Source of the DNA: JAHFUI01 sp041485905
Lineage (GTDB): Bacteria; Acidobacteriota; Vicinamibacteria; Vicinamibacterales; CAVVIG01
Direction of reading: 5' to 3'
Assembly (NCBI GenBank): GCA_041485905.1
Contig: JBGPKK010000056.1
Location: forward strand, 1-25,330
Length of the DNA: 25,330 nt
A program made the translations under genes and the position numbers. Shown here piece after piece: positions 1-7,513 of this stretch. Under the pieces are notes generated by a model. That model searched no databases. It saw only the letters and a list, made by a program, of their open reading frames with translations, and was not told the origin of the DNA. The first letter of the stretch is position 1. The number at the start of each line of letters is the position of its first letter.

Positions 1-698
1 CCGGTCTCGCGGACGGTGCGGACATCGTCCTGGATGTGCAGGGTCAACTGGAAGTCGTCCCGCCAGTTTCGGCCTTCGTGGCCGTTGCTGGGCAGGATGG
101 GGTCGTTGAAGAAAATGCGCAGGCCGTCGAAATCGGCGCGGAGCCGGTCGAGCACGATGATGTTGGGCGCGATGACGAGAAAATTGCGAGCCAGCGTGGA
201 GTCCGGTTCGTACAGCTTGTGGAAGAAACTCCACGCGATGAGCAGAGAGAGGACCTTTGTCTTTCCCGCTCCCGTGGCCATCTTCAGCACGTAGCGCGGC
301 CACTCCTCGTCGAACATGCCGGAAGACACCGCGCCCGAGGCATCGAACCGGAGCAAGTCGAACTTGTCTCTGGCTCGGCGCACATCGTGCAGCCAGATCA
401 GCGTCTCGACTGCCTCCCGCTGGGCGAAGTAGTAGCGGAACGGAGAGAGGGAACCGTCGGAATCTTCGAGCAGATGCTCCGTGTCAAACCACCAACGGAG
501 AAGGTTCACAGACGTAGCTGACGCGCCGACGTATCCTTTTTCCCGCCACGCGTAGACCTGTTCGCGAATCTTGGCGACAAGCGGGGGAAGCAGCTTCTCG
601 TATGCGGTACTGCGGAGGGTTTCGTCGGCCGGAAACCACCGCTGCGAGGGAATCAGCGGGGCGTAGGGCGAAGTCGGGAACTGAGGGTGAAGTGCCAT
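1..698 (-). CDS. Type III restriction-like DEAD/DEAH helicase, N-terminal part (truncated by window edge)
   Basis: Reading the minus strand from ATG at 698 gives 232 uninterrupted residues that run off the window. The start MALHPQFPTSPYAPL and the following RWFPADE are typical of stand-alone type III restriction subunit (Res)-like proteins. A Walker A motif, ATGAGKT, lies at about residues 141-147, followed by NFLVIAPNIIVLDRL (motif Ia-like) at about 172-186. This is the start of a superfamily 2 ATPase that would translocate on DNA. The C-terminal motor lobe and any nuclease domain lie outside the window. No methyltransferase (Mod) gene is next to it on the visible side; the upstream neighbour is an amidase. 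No clear ribosome binding site precedes the ATG, but the protein begins as expected for the family. It could equally belong to an uncharacterised defence helicase. Confidence 0.85.
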   Translation of the reverse strand, partial: MALHPQFPTSPYAPLIPSQRWFPADETLRSTAYEKLLPPLVAKIREQVYAWREKGYVGASATSVNLLRWWFDTEHLLEDSDGSLSPFRYYFAQREAVETLIWLHDVRRARDKFDLLRFDASGAVSSGMFDEEWPRYVLKMATGAGKTKVLSLLIAWSFFHKLYEPDSTLARNFLVIAPNIIVLDRLRADFDGLRIFFNDPILPSNGHEGRNWRDDFQLTLHIQDDVRTVRET

Positions 699-725
699 AG
701 TTCGCCCGCAGATTCTGTCACGCTT

Positions 726-792
726 CCTGCCCCACCCTCCCTACCAGACCCACCCGGCCTACCCGACCCACCCCACCAACCCCACCACACCC
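726..792 (-). other. G-rich, quadruplex-prone intergenic tract
   Basis: The minus strand here is an almost continuous series of GGG/GGGG runs separated by 1-7 nt (units such as GGTGGG, TCGGG, TAGGGAGGG). It covers the 3' end of the amidase gene and the space before the helicase gene. At least eight G-runs are present, more than the four needed for an intramolecular G-quadruplex. The last residues of the amidase (GVVGLVGWVG) are translated from this tract. Confidence 0.6.
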
Positions 793-2264
793 GGTCGTCT
801 CTTACCGACCCGCGTCGCCAGCTCGAACGCATGCGCGAGCTTCAACACGTCGAGATCGCAGCGGTGCCGGCCGACGATCTGCAGACCGATTGGCAGCCCG
901 TCCGGCGTGAATCCACACGGCACGGAGATCGCCGGCAGGCCGGTCAGTGAGATCGCGTAGCACGTGCCCATCCAGTCGATGTACGTCTTCATCTCGACAC
1001 CGTTGATCGCTTTCACCCATTCCACGTCGACGGGAAACGGCGCGACCTGCGAGACCGGCAGGATCAGGAACTCGTGGCGCTCGAGAAACACGCGGACCCG
1101 CTGGACGAGCGCTGACCGCCTAGCTTCCGCGCGCGATACGTCGAGGCCGGTGAGCTTCATGCCCTGCTCGATGTTCCAGATGACCGTGTCCTTCATCAGA
1201 TCGCGATGCTGCCTCAGATCCTCGCCGCGCTCCTGCGCGAACGACCACGCGCGCAACACCTGAAATATCTCGTCGGCATCGCTGAAATCGGGCTCACCGT
1301 CTTCGATGCGGCATCCGATGTCGCCGAACACATGGCGTGCCGTGTCGCAGACCTCGTTGACCACCGGTTCAACCGGGTAGCGTCCGAGGTTGCGGCTCCA
1401 GGCGATGCGCGTACCCTTGAAGTCGCGCGCGAGCGGGGCGCGAAACACGCGACCCGGCTCGTCGATCGCGACCGGCGACCGCGGGTCCGGCCCCGCGATC
1501 ACGGACATCAGCAGCGCCACGTCGCGCACGGAACGGCCGACGGGTCCGTCCACCGACATCGACGTCCACGGCTGCGACTTCGGCCACGCAGGCACCCGGC
1601 CGAACGATGGCCGGAACCCGACGACGTTGCAGAAGCTGGGCGGATTTCTGAGCGAGCCGCCGTGGTCGCTGCCGTCGGCGAGTGGCGTCATCCCGCACGC
1701 GACGGCCACGGCCCCGCCTCCGGTGCTGCCGCCGCAGGTCTTCGTCAGGTCGTACGGATTCCGCGTCGCGCCGAAGACCGCGTTGAACGTCTGCGACCCG
1801 GCGCCGAACTCTGGCGTGTTCGTCTTGCCGATGACGATGGCGCCCGCCGCTTTGATCCGCTCCACGATCAGCGCATCGTCGGCAGGAATGTTGTCCTTGT
1901 AGATTCGCGATCCGTACGTCGTGCGGATGCCCGCCGTCGGCACGAGGTCCTTCACCGCGTGGGGGAACCCGTGCAGCGGTCCGACGCTCGCGGACTTCTT
2001 CAATTGTGCGTCGGCCGCCCGCGCGCGTTGCAGGAGCTGGTCTTCGTCCACCAGAGTACAGATGGCGTTGACCGTCGGATTGACCCGTGTGATCTGGGCC
2101 AGGTGCGCCTGCATGACCTCGACCGCCGACACGGCGCGCGTGCGGAGCGCGCGGGCGAGCGAGGTGGCATCCATGAAGCAGATCTCGTCGGTCGATGGGC
2201 GTTTCGAGGTCTTGGCCATAAGAGGCAGCGACGCGGCAACCGTCAGGAACTCGCGTCTGTTCAT
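759..2264 (-). CDS. Exported amidase-signature family hydrolase
   Basis: A 501-residue amidase-signature (AS) enzyme, which hydrolyses C-N amide bonds; the substrate cannot be told from sequence. The Ser-cisSer-Lys triad is visible: Lys105 in AVKDLVP, cis-Ser180 in CGGSTGGG and nucleophile Ser204 in GSDHGGSLR. The N-terminus MNRREFLTVAASLPLMA carries a twin-arginine RREFL motif, so it is probably exported folded by the Tat system. It starts 3 nt after the stop of the quinoprotein gene and is presumably co-transcribed with it; GGTGA just before the ATG is a weak ribosome binding site. The C-terminal tail is an odd Gly/Val/Trp run encoded by the G-rich tract, so the ancestral stop was probably earlier. 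AS family membership is near certain. Alternatives such as a GatA paralogue are less likely given the Tat signal and no GatB/C nearby. Confidence 0.92.
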   Translation of the reverse strand: MNRREFLTVAASLPLMAKTSKRPSTDEICFMDATSLARALRTRAVSAVEVMQAHLAQITRVNPTVNAICTLVDEDQLLQRARAADAQLKKSASVGPLHGFPHAVKDLVPTAGIRTTYGSRIYKDNIPADDALIVERIKAAGAIVIGKTNTPEFGAGSQTFNAVFGATRNPYDLTKTCGGSTGGGAVAVACGMTPLADGSDHGGSLRNPPSFCNVVGFRPSFGRVPAWPKSQPWTSMSVDGPVGRSVRDVALLMSVIAGPDPRSPVAIDEPGRVFRAPLARDFKGTRIAWSRNLGRYPVEPVVNEVCDTARHVFGDIGCRIEDGEPDFSDADEIFQVLRAWSFAQERGEDLRQHRDLMKDTVIWNIEQGMKLTGLDVSRAEARRSALVQRVRVFLERHEFLILPVSQVAPFPVDVEWVKAINGVEMKTYIDWMGTCYAISLTGLPAISVPCGFTPDGLPIGLQIVGRHRCDLDVLKLAHAFELATRVGKRRPGVVGLVGWVG

Positions 2265-2267
2265 TGA

Positions 2268-4193
2268 TCACCGCGCCGGCGCGAACGCCAGCAGCACATT
2301 CCCCGGCATCCCGCCGAAGCGCGAGTAGCCCGAGTTGACGAACAGCATCCCTCCCACGACGACCGCGCCGGGACCGTCGAGCGATCCCCCGCGACCTTTC
2401 ACGCCGTTGACCGCGTCATAGTCCCGTACCGTGTCGACATCCCACACCACCCGGCCGTCGTCGGCGGCGAACGCGCGCAAGTGACCATCGAGCGATCCCG
2501 AAAAGACCACGCCGGGAATGGCGGTGACCGCGGCCGATTGCGCCGGGCTGCAGCCAGGTCTGGGACCGCACGCAGAGGGCGGCGCGAACCACACCGTCCG
2601 CCCGTCTTCGAGACCGAGCGCCGTCAGGCCGCCGCCTTCCCTCGGATTGAGATCGAACCGCGCCGGGTCCTGCGGGTCGGCATTCGTCTTTCGGATTCTC
2701 ACCACGTCAGACACGGCCGCATAGACGTTGCGGCCGTCGCTGGCCATGCCCCACTGAACTCCGCCGTTCACGCCGCCCTTGCCGACGCGCGTCTGCCAGA
2801 CGATCTCGCCGTTCCGATCGGGATCGAATGCGTAAACCAGGCCGGACTTCTGGCCGGCCACCACCAGCTCGCGGCCGCCGGACGTTTTCACCAGCAGGGG
2901 CGAGGAGCCGAAATCGTAGTCGGGTCCGTTTTGCGGCGGGCAGTTGGTGCCATTCGCATCACCGCACGCCGAATTGTACGCATCGTCTTTCGTGACCTGC
3001 CTGGACCAGACGATCCGTCCGGTCTTCATCTCCATCGCCATGACCGCGTCGCTCGTGTTGGTCGGCGGAGACGAGTAGTTGTCGCCGGTCGTGACGTAGA
3101 GCAGGCCGCGCCTGGCGTCGACCGTGGGCGACGCCCAGACTCCGGCGCCGGAGGGCCCCCACTGCGGGGCGCCGGCCTTGTTGGTGCCGGTCGGCCTCGG
3201 TTCGTCGCGGATCGTGTTGGTCTTCCACACGAACGAGCCATCGCGGGCCCGGAGAGCGACGATGCTGCCGCGGAAGGTGCAGCAGGCGTAGTTGGCGCCA
3301 ATGGCGCGCGATTCTTCCCACGATGCGGCGGGAATGAAGACCGTGCCGTCGTGGACAACCGGCGCGCCGGTCAGTCGCGTCGCTTCGTGATCCTCGACCC
3401 TCTTCTTCCAGAGGAGCGTTCCCGTGTCCGCCGCGATCGCATAGAACCACCCGGTCTGATCGCTGAACAGCAGCGCGTGGCGCTGGCCTACCGGCACCGC
3501 GAGGATGGCCGATCGCACCGGTCCGTTCGCCTGGAAGATCCAGTGCAGGCAACCGGTGTCCACGCTCATGGCGTGCACCCGGCCGCTCGCGCTTCCGACG
3601 AAGAGGTGCCGGTCGAGTACCGTCGGCTGCGCGAACGCCGCGATGTCGCCGTCAAACGCAAAGGCCCATTTCAGATCGAGCCGCCGCACTTGATCGATCG
3701 TCAAGCCCGCCGCCTCGGCGGATTGAAAGCGGGTGTTCGAGGGGGTCGGGCTCCACCCGTTCCACTGCACCCTGGGTCGATCGGCGATCTTGGCGATCTT
3801 CCCAGGGCGGTCGGCGCAGAAGGCCGCCGCCGTCGGCGCCGGCTCGACGCCTGCCGTTCCCAGAAACGCGGCGACCGCCTCGCGCTCGTCGCGCCGCAGC
3901 GGGTACGCGATGTTCATCATGGCGCCGAAATCAAGCGTGCGCAGAATCCGGGCGGCCGGCATCCTGGTCAGCGCCTCGCGCGGCGGGATCCGAGGGCTTA
4001 CGAGCTCGTGGCAGCCCGCGCATCGTTCCCGGTAGATGGCCTCGCCGCTCGGCGAACCGGCGGCGTCCCGGGACTGTCGAAGGACCCCGGAGGCCTGCGC
4101 GGATACGATCGTCCCTGGGCGAGCCAAGACGCCGGCCGCGAGCAACACGACGGCTGCAGTGAGCGTCCGGGATACGAACGTGGGCAGATTCAT
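2268..4193 (-). CDS. Periplasmic cytochrome c-PQQ dehydrogenase, polyvinyl-alcohol-dehydrogenase-like
   Basis: A quinohaemoprotein of about 641 residues: signal peptide (about residues 1-34), cytochrome c domain with haem motif CAGCH at about 58-62, then a PQQ-type beta-propeller from about 145 to the end. The propeller begins with the QWNGWSPTPSNTRFQ segment seen in polyvinyl alcohol dehydrogenases and contains a vicinal Cys-Cys (ACCTF, about 304-305), the disulfide typical of quinoprotein alcohol dehydrogenases. Expected role: oxidation of (secondary) alcohols in the periplasm with electrons passed through haem c. It resembles the gene at 7514 over its whole length. GTG at 4196 is an alternative start; ATG at 4193 is preferred because GGAG sits 8 nt upstream. 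A TATACT -10-like box lies at 4234-4229. It heads a unit with the downstream amidase and is divergent from the monooxygenase cluster. Cofactor and fold are well supported; the substrate is unknown. Confidence 0.92.
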   Translation of the reverse strand: MNLPTFVSRTLTAAVVLLAAGVLARPGTIVSAQASGVLRQSRDAAGSPSGEAIYRERCAGCHELVSPRIPPREALTRMPAARILRTLDFGAMMNIAYPLRRDEREAVAAFLGTAGVEPAPTAAAFCADRPGKIAKIADRPRVQWNGWSPTPSNTRFQSAEAAGLTIDQVRRLDLKWAFAFDGDIAAFAQPTVLDRHLFVGSASGRVHAMSVDTGCLHWIFQANGPVRSAILAVPVGQRHALLFSDQTGWFYAIAADTGTLLWKKRVEDHEATRLTGAPVVHDGTVFIPAASWEESRAIGANYACCTFRGSIVALRARDGSFVWKTNTIRDEPRPTGTNKAGAPQWGPSGAGVWASPTVDARRGLLYVTTGDNYSSPPTNTSDAVMAMEMKTGRIVWSRQVTKDDAYNSACGDANGTNCPPQNGPDYDFGSSPLLVKTSGGRELVVAGQKSGLVYAFDPDRNGEIVWQTRVGKGGVNGGVQWGMASDGRNVYAAVSDVVRIRKTNADPQDPARFDLNPREGGGLTALGLEDGRTVWFAPPSACGPRPGCSPAQSAAVTAIPGVVFSGSLDGHLRAFAADDGRVVWDVDTVRDYDAVNGVKGRGGSLDGPGAVVVGGMLFVNSGYSRFGGMPGNVLLAFAPAR

Positions 4194-4228
4194 CACAAGG
4201 TCTCCGGTTGATGGCCGGCGTCGAGCGT

Positions 4229-4234
4229 AGTATA
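4229..4234 (-). promoter_or_regulatory. Candidate -10 box for the first quinoprotein gene
   Basis: TATACT on the minus strand, about 35 nt before the ATG at 4193, with GGAG in between. No good -35 is seen at 17 bp, where the sequence is occupied by the palindromic repeat at 4240-4261. Confidence 0.45.
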
Positions 4235-4239
4235 CGTAG

Positions 4240-4261
4240 GGCGGACCTTATCAGGTCCGCC
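4240..4261. repeat. REP-like palindrome, GGCGGACCT/AGGTCCGCC type
   Basis: A perfect 9-bp stem (GGCGGACCT ... AGGTCCGCC) with loop TATC, preceded by GTA. It lies in the divergent intergenic region between the quinoprotein and the VOC remnant. The same unit, with small variations, recurs at 19697-19718 and 25287-25308, and a related one at 19633-19654. Confidence 0.8.
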
Positions 4262-4272
4262 GATCCCATCCT

Positions 4273-4524
4273 ATGAAACGAACACTGATCTCGATCGTCT
4301 CGGGGCTGCTCGTGCTCGCGCTCGGGTCGCCCGCCTCGGCGCAGCTTCTCGCGGCCAAAGATGGCCCCATCGTCTACGGCCATCACCATCTGAACGCGAC
4401 GAGCATCGACGAACACAAGAAGTTCTATCGGAAGATTCCGGCGATCGACACCGCGATCGCGTTCATCACCGATCCCTGGGGTGCGTCCATCGAGCTCAGC
4501 GAAGGCCTGGACAAGATTTCCTGA
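4273..4524 (+). pseudogene. Internally deleted exported VOC/glyoxalase-family protein
   Basis: This 83-codon frame starts with a clear signal peptide (MKRTLISIVSGLLVLALGSP, then ASAQ). The next segment, IVYGHHHLNATSIDEHKKFY, looks like the first strand and helix of a VOC (glyoxalase/bleomycin-resistance) domain. It is followed immediately by RKIPAIDTAIAFITDPWG and IELSEGLDKI, which look like the last strands of such a protein. Intact exported members, as I know the family, have two VOC modules and are roughly 180-280 residues long. The middle, including most metal-binding positions, is therefore missing, and the join falls near 4422-4434 without breaking the frame. It is probably a non-functional remnant, although a short secreted product could still be made. 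It lies 16 nt before the monooxygenase and may be in its transcript. Confidence 0.7.
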
Positions 4525-4540
4525 TCACGGATTCTCCCTG

Positions 4541-6160
4541 ATGAGCACACGCGAGGTTCCCGTCCTGATCGTCGGCGGGAGCCTGGTCGGCATGTCCACC
4601 GCGCTGTTGCTCGGCCATCACGGGGTTCGGGCGCTGGCGGTGGAGCATCACCCGGGCACGGCCATCCATCCGCGCGCCGCGCAAATCAGCCAGCGGACCA
4701 TGGAGATTTTCCGCACGGTCGGCGTCGAACAGATCGTGCGCAGCAAATCCGACGAGCAGTTCGTGCAGGACGGCGCGATCATGGCGGTCGAGACGCTCGC
4801 CGGAAAAGAGATCGGGTACTTCATCGCGAACCTGAACGAGGGCGTCAGGGACGTGAGTCCGACCGAGCGCGTCTTCATCTCACAGAGCCTACTCGAGCCG
4901 GTCCTCCGATCGCGCGCAGAGGAGCTGGGCGCCGAGCTGCGCTTCGGCACCGACCTGATCTCCTTCGATCAGGATGCCGGCGGCGTGACGGCCGTCATCC
5001 GCGACCGCGACAGCGGCAAGACCGATACCGTTCGCGCGACGTACATGATCGCTGCCGATGGGGCGCACAGTCGCGTGCGGGACACGCTGGGCATCCCCAT
5101 GCGCGGGCACGGCGCCTTCTCCAACAGCGTCACGATCTACTTCCGCGGAGATGTCGCGCCGCTACTGCGAGGGCGGAACCTGAGCGTCATCTACGTGAAC
5201 AATCCGGTCTTGCGCGGCTTCTTCCGGTTCGAGAAACCGTTCGACAGCGGCTTCCTCGCGGTCAACGCGCTTGGCGATCCCAACCATCCGGTCACCGACG
5301 TCTCCACCGGGCTGACCGAAGCGCGGTGTCTCGAGTTGATTCAGATTGCGCTCGGTTCGGACGAGGTGCCGATCGCCGTCCAGAACGTGATGCCGTGGAA
5401 GGCCGAAGCGGATGTCGCGGAGCGCTTTCACGACGGCCGCATCTTCCTCGCGGGCGATGCGGCGCATGTGATGCCGCCCAACGGCGGGTTTGGCGGCAAC
5501 ACCGGCGTCCAGGACGCGCACAACCTGGCGTGGAAGCTGGCGATGGTGCTTCAGGGCACGGCAGGGGAAACGCTGCTGTCCACGTACGAACCTGAACGCC
5601 GGCCGGTCGCGGAGTTCACGATGGAGCAGGCGTACGCACGGTACGTGACGCGCACGGCGCCGTATCTCGGCACCGAGGGCATGCAGCCGGTCGAGAACGA
5701 TTTGAATGTCGAGCTCGGATATCGCTACGAGTCCGTCGCGGTGATTCCGGATGACGCGGAGTCGTCTGTAGCGCAGGCCTTCAGGCCTGCGAACGCGGGG
5801 CTGAAGCGCCGCGCCACAGCTGTTCATGAGAATCCTCGCGAATCGAGAGGGCGACCCGGCACGCGCGCGCCGCACGTGTGGCTGGACGGGAACGGCGTTA
5901 CGGCGTCCACGCTGGATCTTTTCGGGCGCAACTTCGTGCTCCTGACCGGCCCCGATGGAGTTGATAGCGCCGCGTGGGGCCGAGCCGCGCGCGAGGCCGC
6001 GAGCCGGCTTTCGATCGATCTCGACGTCCACCAGATCGCGCACGGCGTCGACACCCTGCTGGTCCGGCCCGACGGGTTCGTCGGCTGGCGCGCGAAACCC
6101 GGCGACGAGGCGTCCACGCCTGTCGTCGCGGAGGCGCTGACGAGGCTGCTGTGCCGGTAA
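4541..6160 (+). CDS. FAD-dependent aromatic-ring-type monooxygenase
   Basis: A 539-residue flavoprotein monooxygenase of the PheA/TfdB/polyketide hydroxylase group (class A, NAD(P)H-dependent). The N-terminal Rossmann motif is VLIVGGSLVGMSTALLLG (about residues 8-25). The DG motif ADGAHSRVR is at 172-180, and the FAD-binding GD motif with its long continuation, LAGDAAHVMPPNGGFGGNTG, at 303-322. The C-terminal thioredoxin-like domain (about 443-539) is typical of the group. ATG 4541 is chosen because the flavin fold begins a few residues later; an in-frame ATG at 4481 would overlap the VOC frame. Residues about 409-427 (SVAQAFRPANAGLKRRATA) are encoded by a REPIN-like palindrome pair inserted in frame just before the thioredoxin-like domain. 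Expected reaction: hydroxylation of an aromatic or similar substrate; the substrate is unknown. Neighbouring hydrolases and quinoproteins suggest catabolism. Confidence 0.92.
   Translation: MSTREVPVLIVGGSLVGMSTALLLGHHGVRALAVEHHPGTAIHPRAAQISQRTMEIFRTVGVEQIVRSKSDEQFVQDGAIMAVETLAGKEIGYFIANLNEGVRDVSPTERVFISQSLLEPVLRSRAEELGAELRFGTDLISFDQDAGGVTAVIRDRDSGKTDTVRATYMIAADGAHSRVRDTLGIPMRGHGAFSNSVTIYFRGDVAPLLRGRNLSVIYVNNPVLRGFFRFEKPFDSGFLAVNALGDPNHPVTDVSTGLTEARCLELIQIALGSDEVPIAVQNVMPWKAEADVAERFHDGRIFLAGDAAHVMPPNGGFGGNTGVQDAHNLAWKLAMVLQGTAGETLLSTYEPERRPVAEFTMEQAYARYVTRTAPYLGTEGMQPVENDLNVELGYRYESVAVIPDDAESSVAQAFRPANAGLKRRATAVHENPRESRGRPGTRAPHVWLDGNGVTASTLDLFGRNFVLLTGPDGVDSAAWGRAAREAASRLSIDLDVHQIAHGVDTLLVRPDGFVGWRAKPGDEASTPVVAEALTRLLCR
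5767..5818 (+). repeat. REPIN-like inverted palindrome pair inside the monooxygenase gene
   Basis: Two hairpins face each other. The first is GCAGGCC-TTCA-GGCCTGC at 5773-5790, preceded by TGTAGC. The second is GCGGGGC-TGAA-GCGCCGC at 5796-5813, with one stem mismatch, followed by CCACA. The outer ends TGTAGC and GCCACA are inverted, so the whole 52 nt is itself an imperfect palindrome. The reading frame is kept through both hairpins. Related single hairpins are at 6166 and 16451. Confidence 0.75.
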
Positions 6161-6165
6161 CGATC

Positions 6166-6188
6166 GCAGGGCTGAAGCCCTGCGCCAC
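6166..6188. repeat. REP-like palindrome, GCAGGGC-TGAA-GCCCTGC, possible terminator
   Basis: A perfect 7-bp GC-rich stem with a TGAA loop begins 5 nt after the monooxygenase stop codon and is followed by GCCAC. It is the same family as the hairpins at 5773 and 16456. Its place just after a stop would let it weaken transcription or protect the 3' end of the mRNA, but no U-run follows. Confidence 0.75.
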
Positions 6189-6236
6189 ATGGCGTCACTC
6201 ACGGTGTAAGATTCGGCACGAAAGAGGGTACGAACG

Positions 6237-7481
6237 ATGAAGAAATCACTTGGCGTCGTTGCTGTGTGTCTGGCGCTCGCATTCCCGCTGGCTGCGGCCT
6301 CCACCAAGGCAAAGCCGGAGGAAGTTGGTCTCTCGTCCGAACGCCTGCCGAGAATTCGCGCGGCCATTCAGCGGCACATCGACGCCGGCGACATCTCGGG
6401 CGCCGTGACGCTGGTCGGGCGCAAAGGACGTCTGGCGTACCTCGAGGCTCAGGGCCTGATGGACCTCGCGTCGAAGAAGCCGATGACGACGGATACGATC
6501 TTTCACCTCGCCTCGATGACGAAGCCGATCGCCGGCGTGGCCATCCTGATGCTGATGGAGGAAGGGAAGCTCCGGTTGAGCGATTCGGTCTCGAAATACA
6601 TTCCCGAGCTCAAGACGCTCACGGTTGCCGTCCCGATGGAACCGGGTCCGGGTCAGGCGGCAGCGCGTGCGGCCGAGCCCCGGTTCTACACGGTGCCGGC
6701 CGCTCGAGAGATCACGATACGGGATCTGCTGACCCACACGTCGGGTCTGGTCAGCGGCGGTATCAGCGCGACGGAAGCCGCGAAGATGCCGCGCAAACCC
6801 ACCGACGCGCTGGCCGATTACATCCCACGGCTCGCTGCCGTGCCGCTCGCGTTCCAGCCGGGATCGCGCTGGACCTACAGCCCCGGCGCGGGATTCGACA
6901 CGCTGGGACGCATCGTCGAAGTGATCTCGGGGCAGACTTTCGACGAGTTCCTCCGGCAGCGCATCTTCGAGCCACTGGGGATGAAAGATACGTTCTTCTA
7001 TCCGGTCGACAAACGGCTCTCACGCGTCGCGACGATCTACCAGCGTACGCCGGAGGGATTACAGAAGGCTCCGGATCAGCGCAACACTCCTGGCCGATAT
7101 TTCTCTGGCGGCGGGGGACTGATGAGCACCGCCGAGGATTATCTGCAGTTCGGACAGATGCTCCTCAACGGCGGCCAGTTGAACGGCAGGCGTCTGCTCA
7201 GCCCGACGACGGTCGAGTTGATGTCGTCGATCCACGTGAAGGACACTTTCCCGGGCCGGCCGGCCGGGCGCAGCTGGGGCCTCTCGGTGCAGGTGATCTC
7301 GGATCCGCTCGCGGCGGCCATGCGCGTATCACCGGGCAGCTACGGATGGGACGGCGCATTCGGCACGCATTTCTGGGTGGATCCGAAGGAAAAGGTCGTG
7401 GGGCTCCTGATGGTTCAGACGTCCAACCGGGACACTGACCGCGATTTCGAAAACGCCGCGATGCAGGCGATCGTCGAATAA
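6237..7481 (+). CDS. Exported serine hydrolase, beta-lactamase/esterase fold (class C-like)
   Basis: A 414-residue protein with a signal peptide (MKKSLGVVAVCLALAFPLAAA) and the penicillin-binding-protein/class C beta-lactamase fold. The catalytic SxxK is S93-M-T-K96, the second motif is Y214-S-P in place of YxN, and the third-motif region is YGWDGAFG at about 369-376. The missing Asn, and a W-D-G-A replacing KTG, are usual in the esterase branch (EstB/CubicO-like) and argue against a true beta-lactamase. AGAGGG lies about 9 nt before the ATG. It stands 76 nt after the monooxygenase and 32 nt before the second quinoprotein, all on the same strand, so it is likely in one transcript or regulon. 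A hydrolytic role on esters, lactones or small amides in the periplasm fits; the substrate is not known. Confidence 0.9.
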   Translation: MKKSLGVVAVCLALAFPLAAASTKAKPEEVGLSSERLPRIRAAIQRHIDAGDISGAVTLVGRKGRLAYLEAQGLMDLASKKPMTTDTIFHLASMTKPIAGVAILMLMEEGKLRLSDSVSKYIPELKTLTVAVPMEPGPGQAAARAAEPRFYTVPAAREITIRDLLTHTSGLVSGGISATEAAKMPRKPTDALADYIPRLAAVPLAFQPGSRWTYSPGAGFDTLGRIVEVISGQTFDEFLRQRIFEPLGMKDTFFYPVDKRLSRVATIYQRTPEGLQKAPDQRNTPGRYFSGGGGLMSTAEDYLQFGQMLLNGGQLNGRRLLSPTTVELMSSIHVKDTFPGRPAGRSWGLSVQVISDPLAAAMRVSPGSYGWDGAFGTHFWVDPKEKVVGLLMVQTSNRDTDRDFENAAMQAIVE

Positions 7482-7513
7482 CGACGGTCGGCACATACAA
7501 GGCAGGGCGCTCC

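Noticed and set aside
2481..4211. A 576-codon open frame on the plus strand opposite the first quinoprotein
   Set aside because: Shadow of the minus-strand quinoprotein; no recognisable domain and biased arginine/glycine composition.
4481..4540. An earlier start for the FAD monooxygenase
   Set aside because: It would overlap the VOC frame and add residues unlike any flavoprotein start.
6237..7481. A resistance beta-lactamase
   Set aside because: The YxN and KTG motifs are replaced as in esterase-type relatives, and the neighbours are catabolic; only the SxxK motif is standard.
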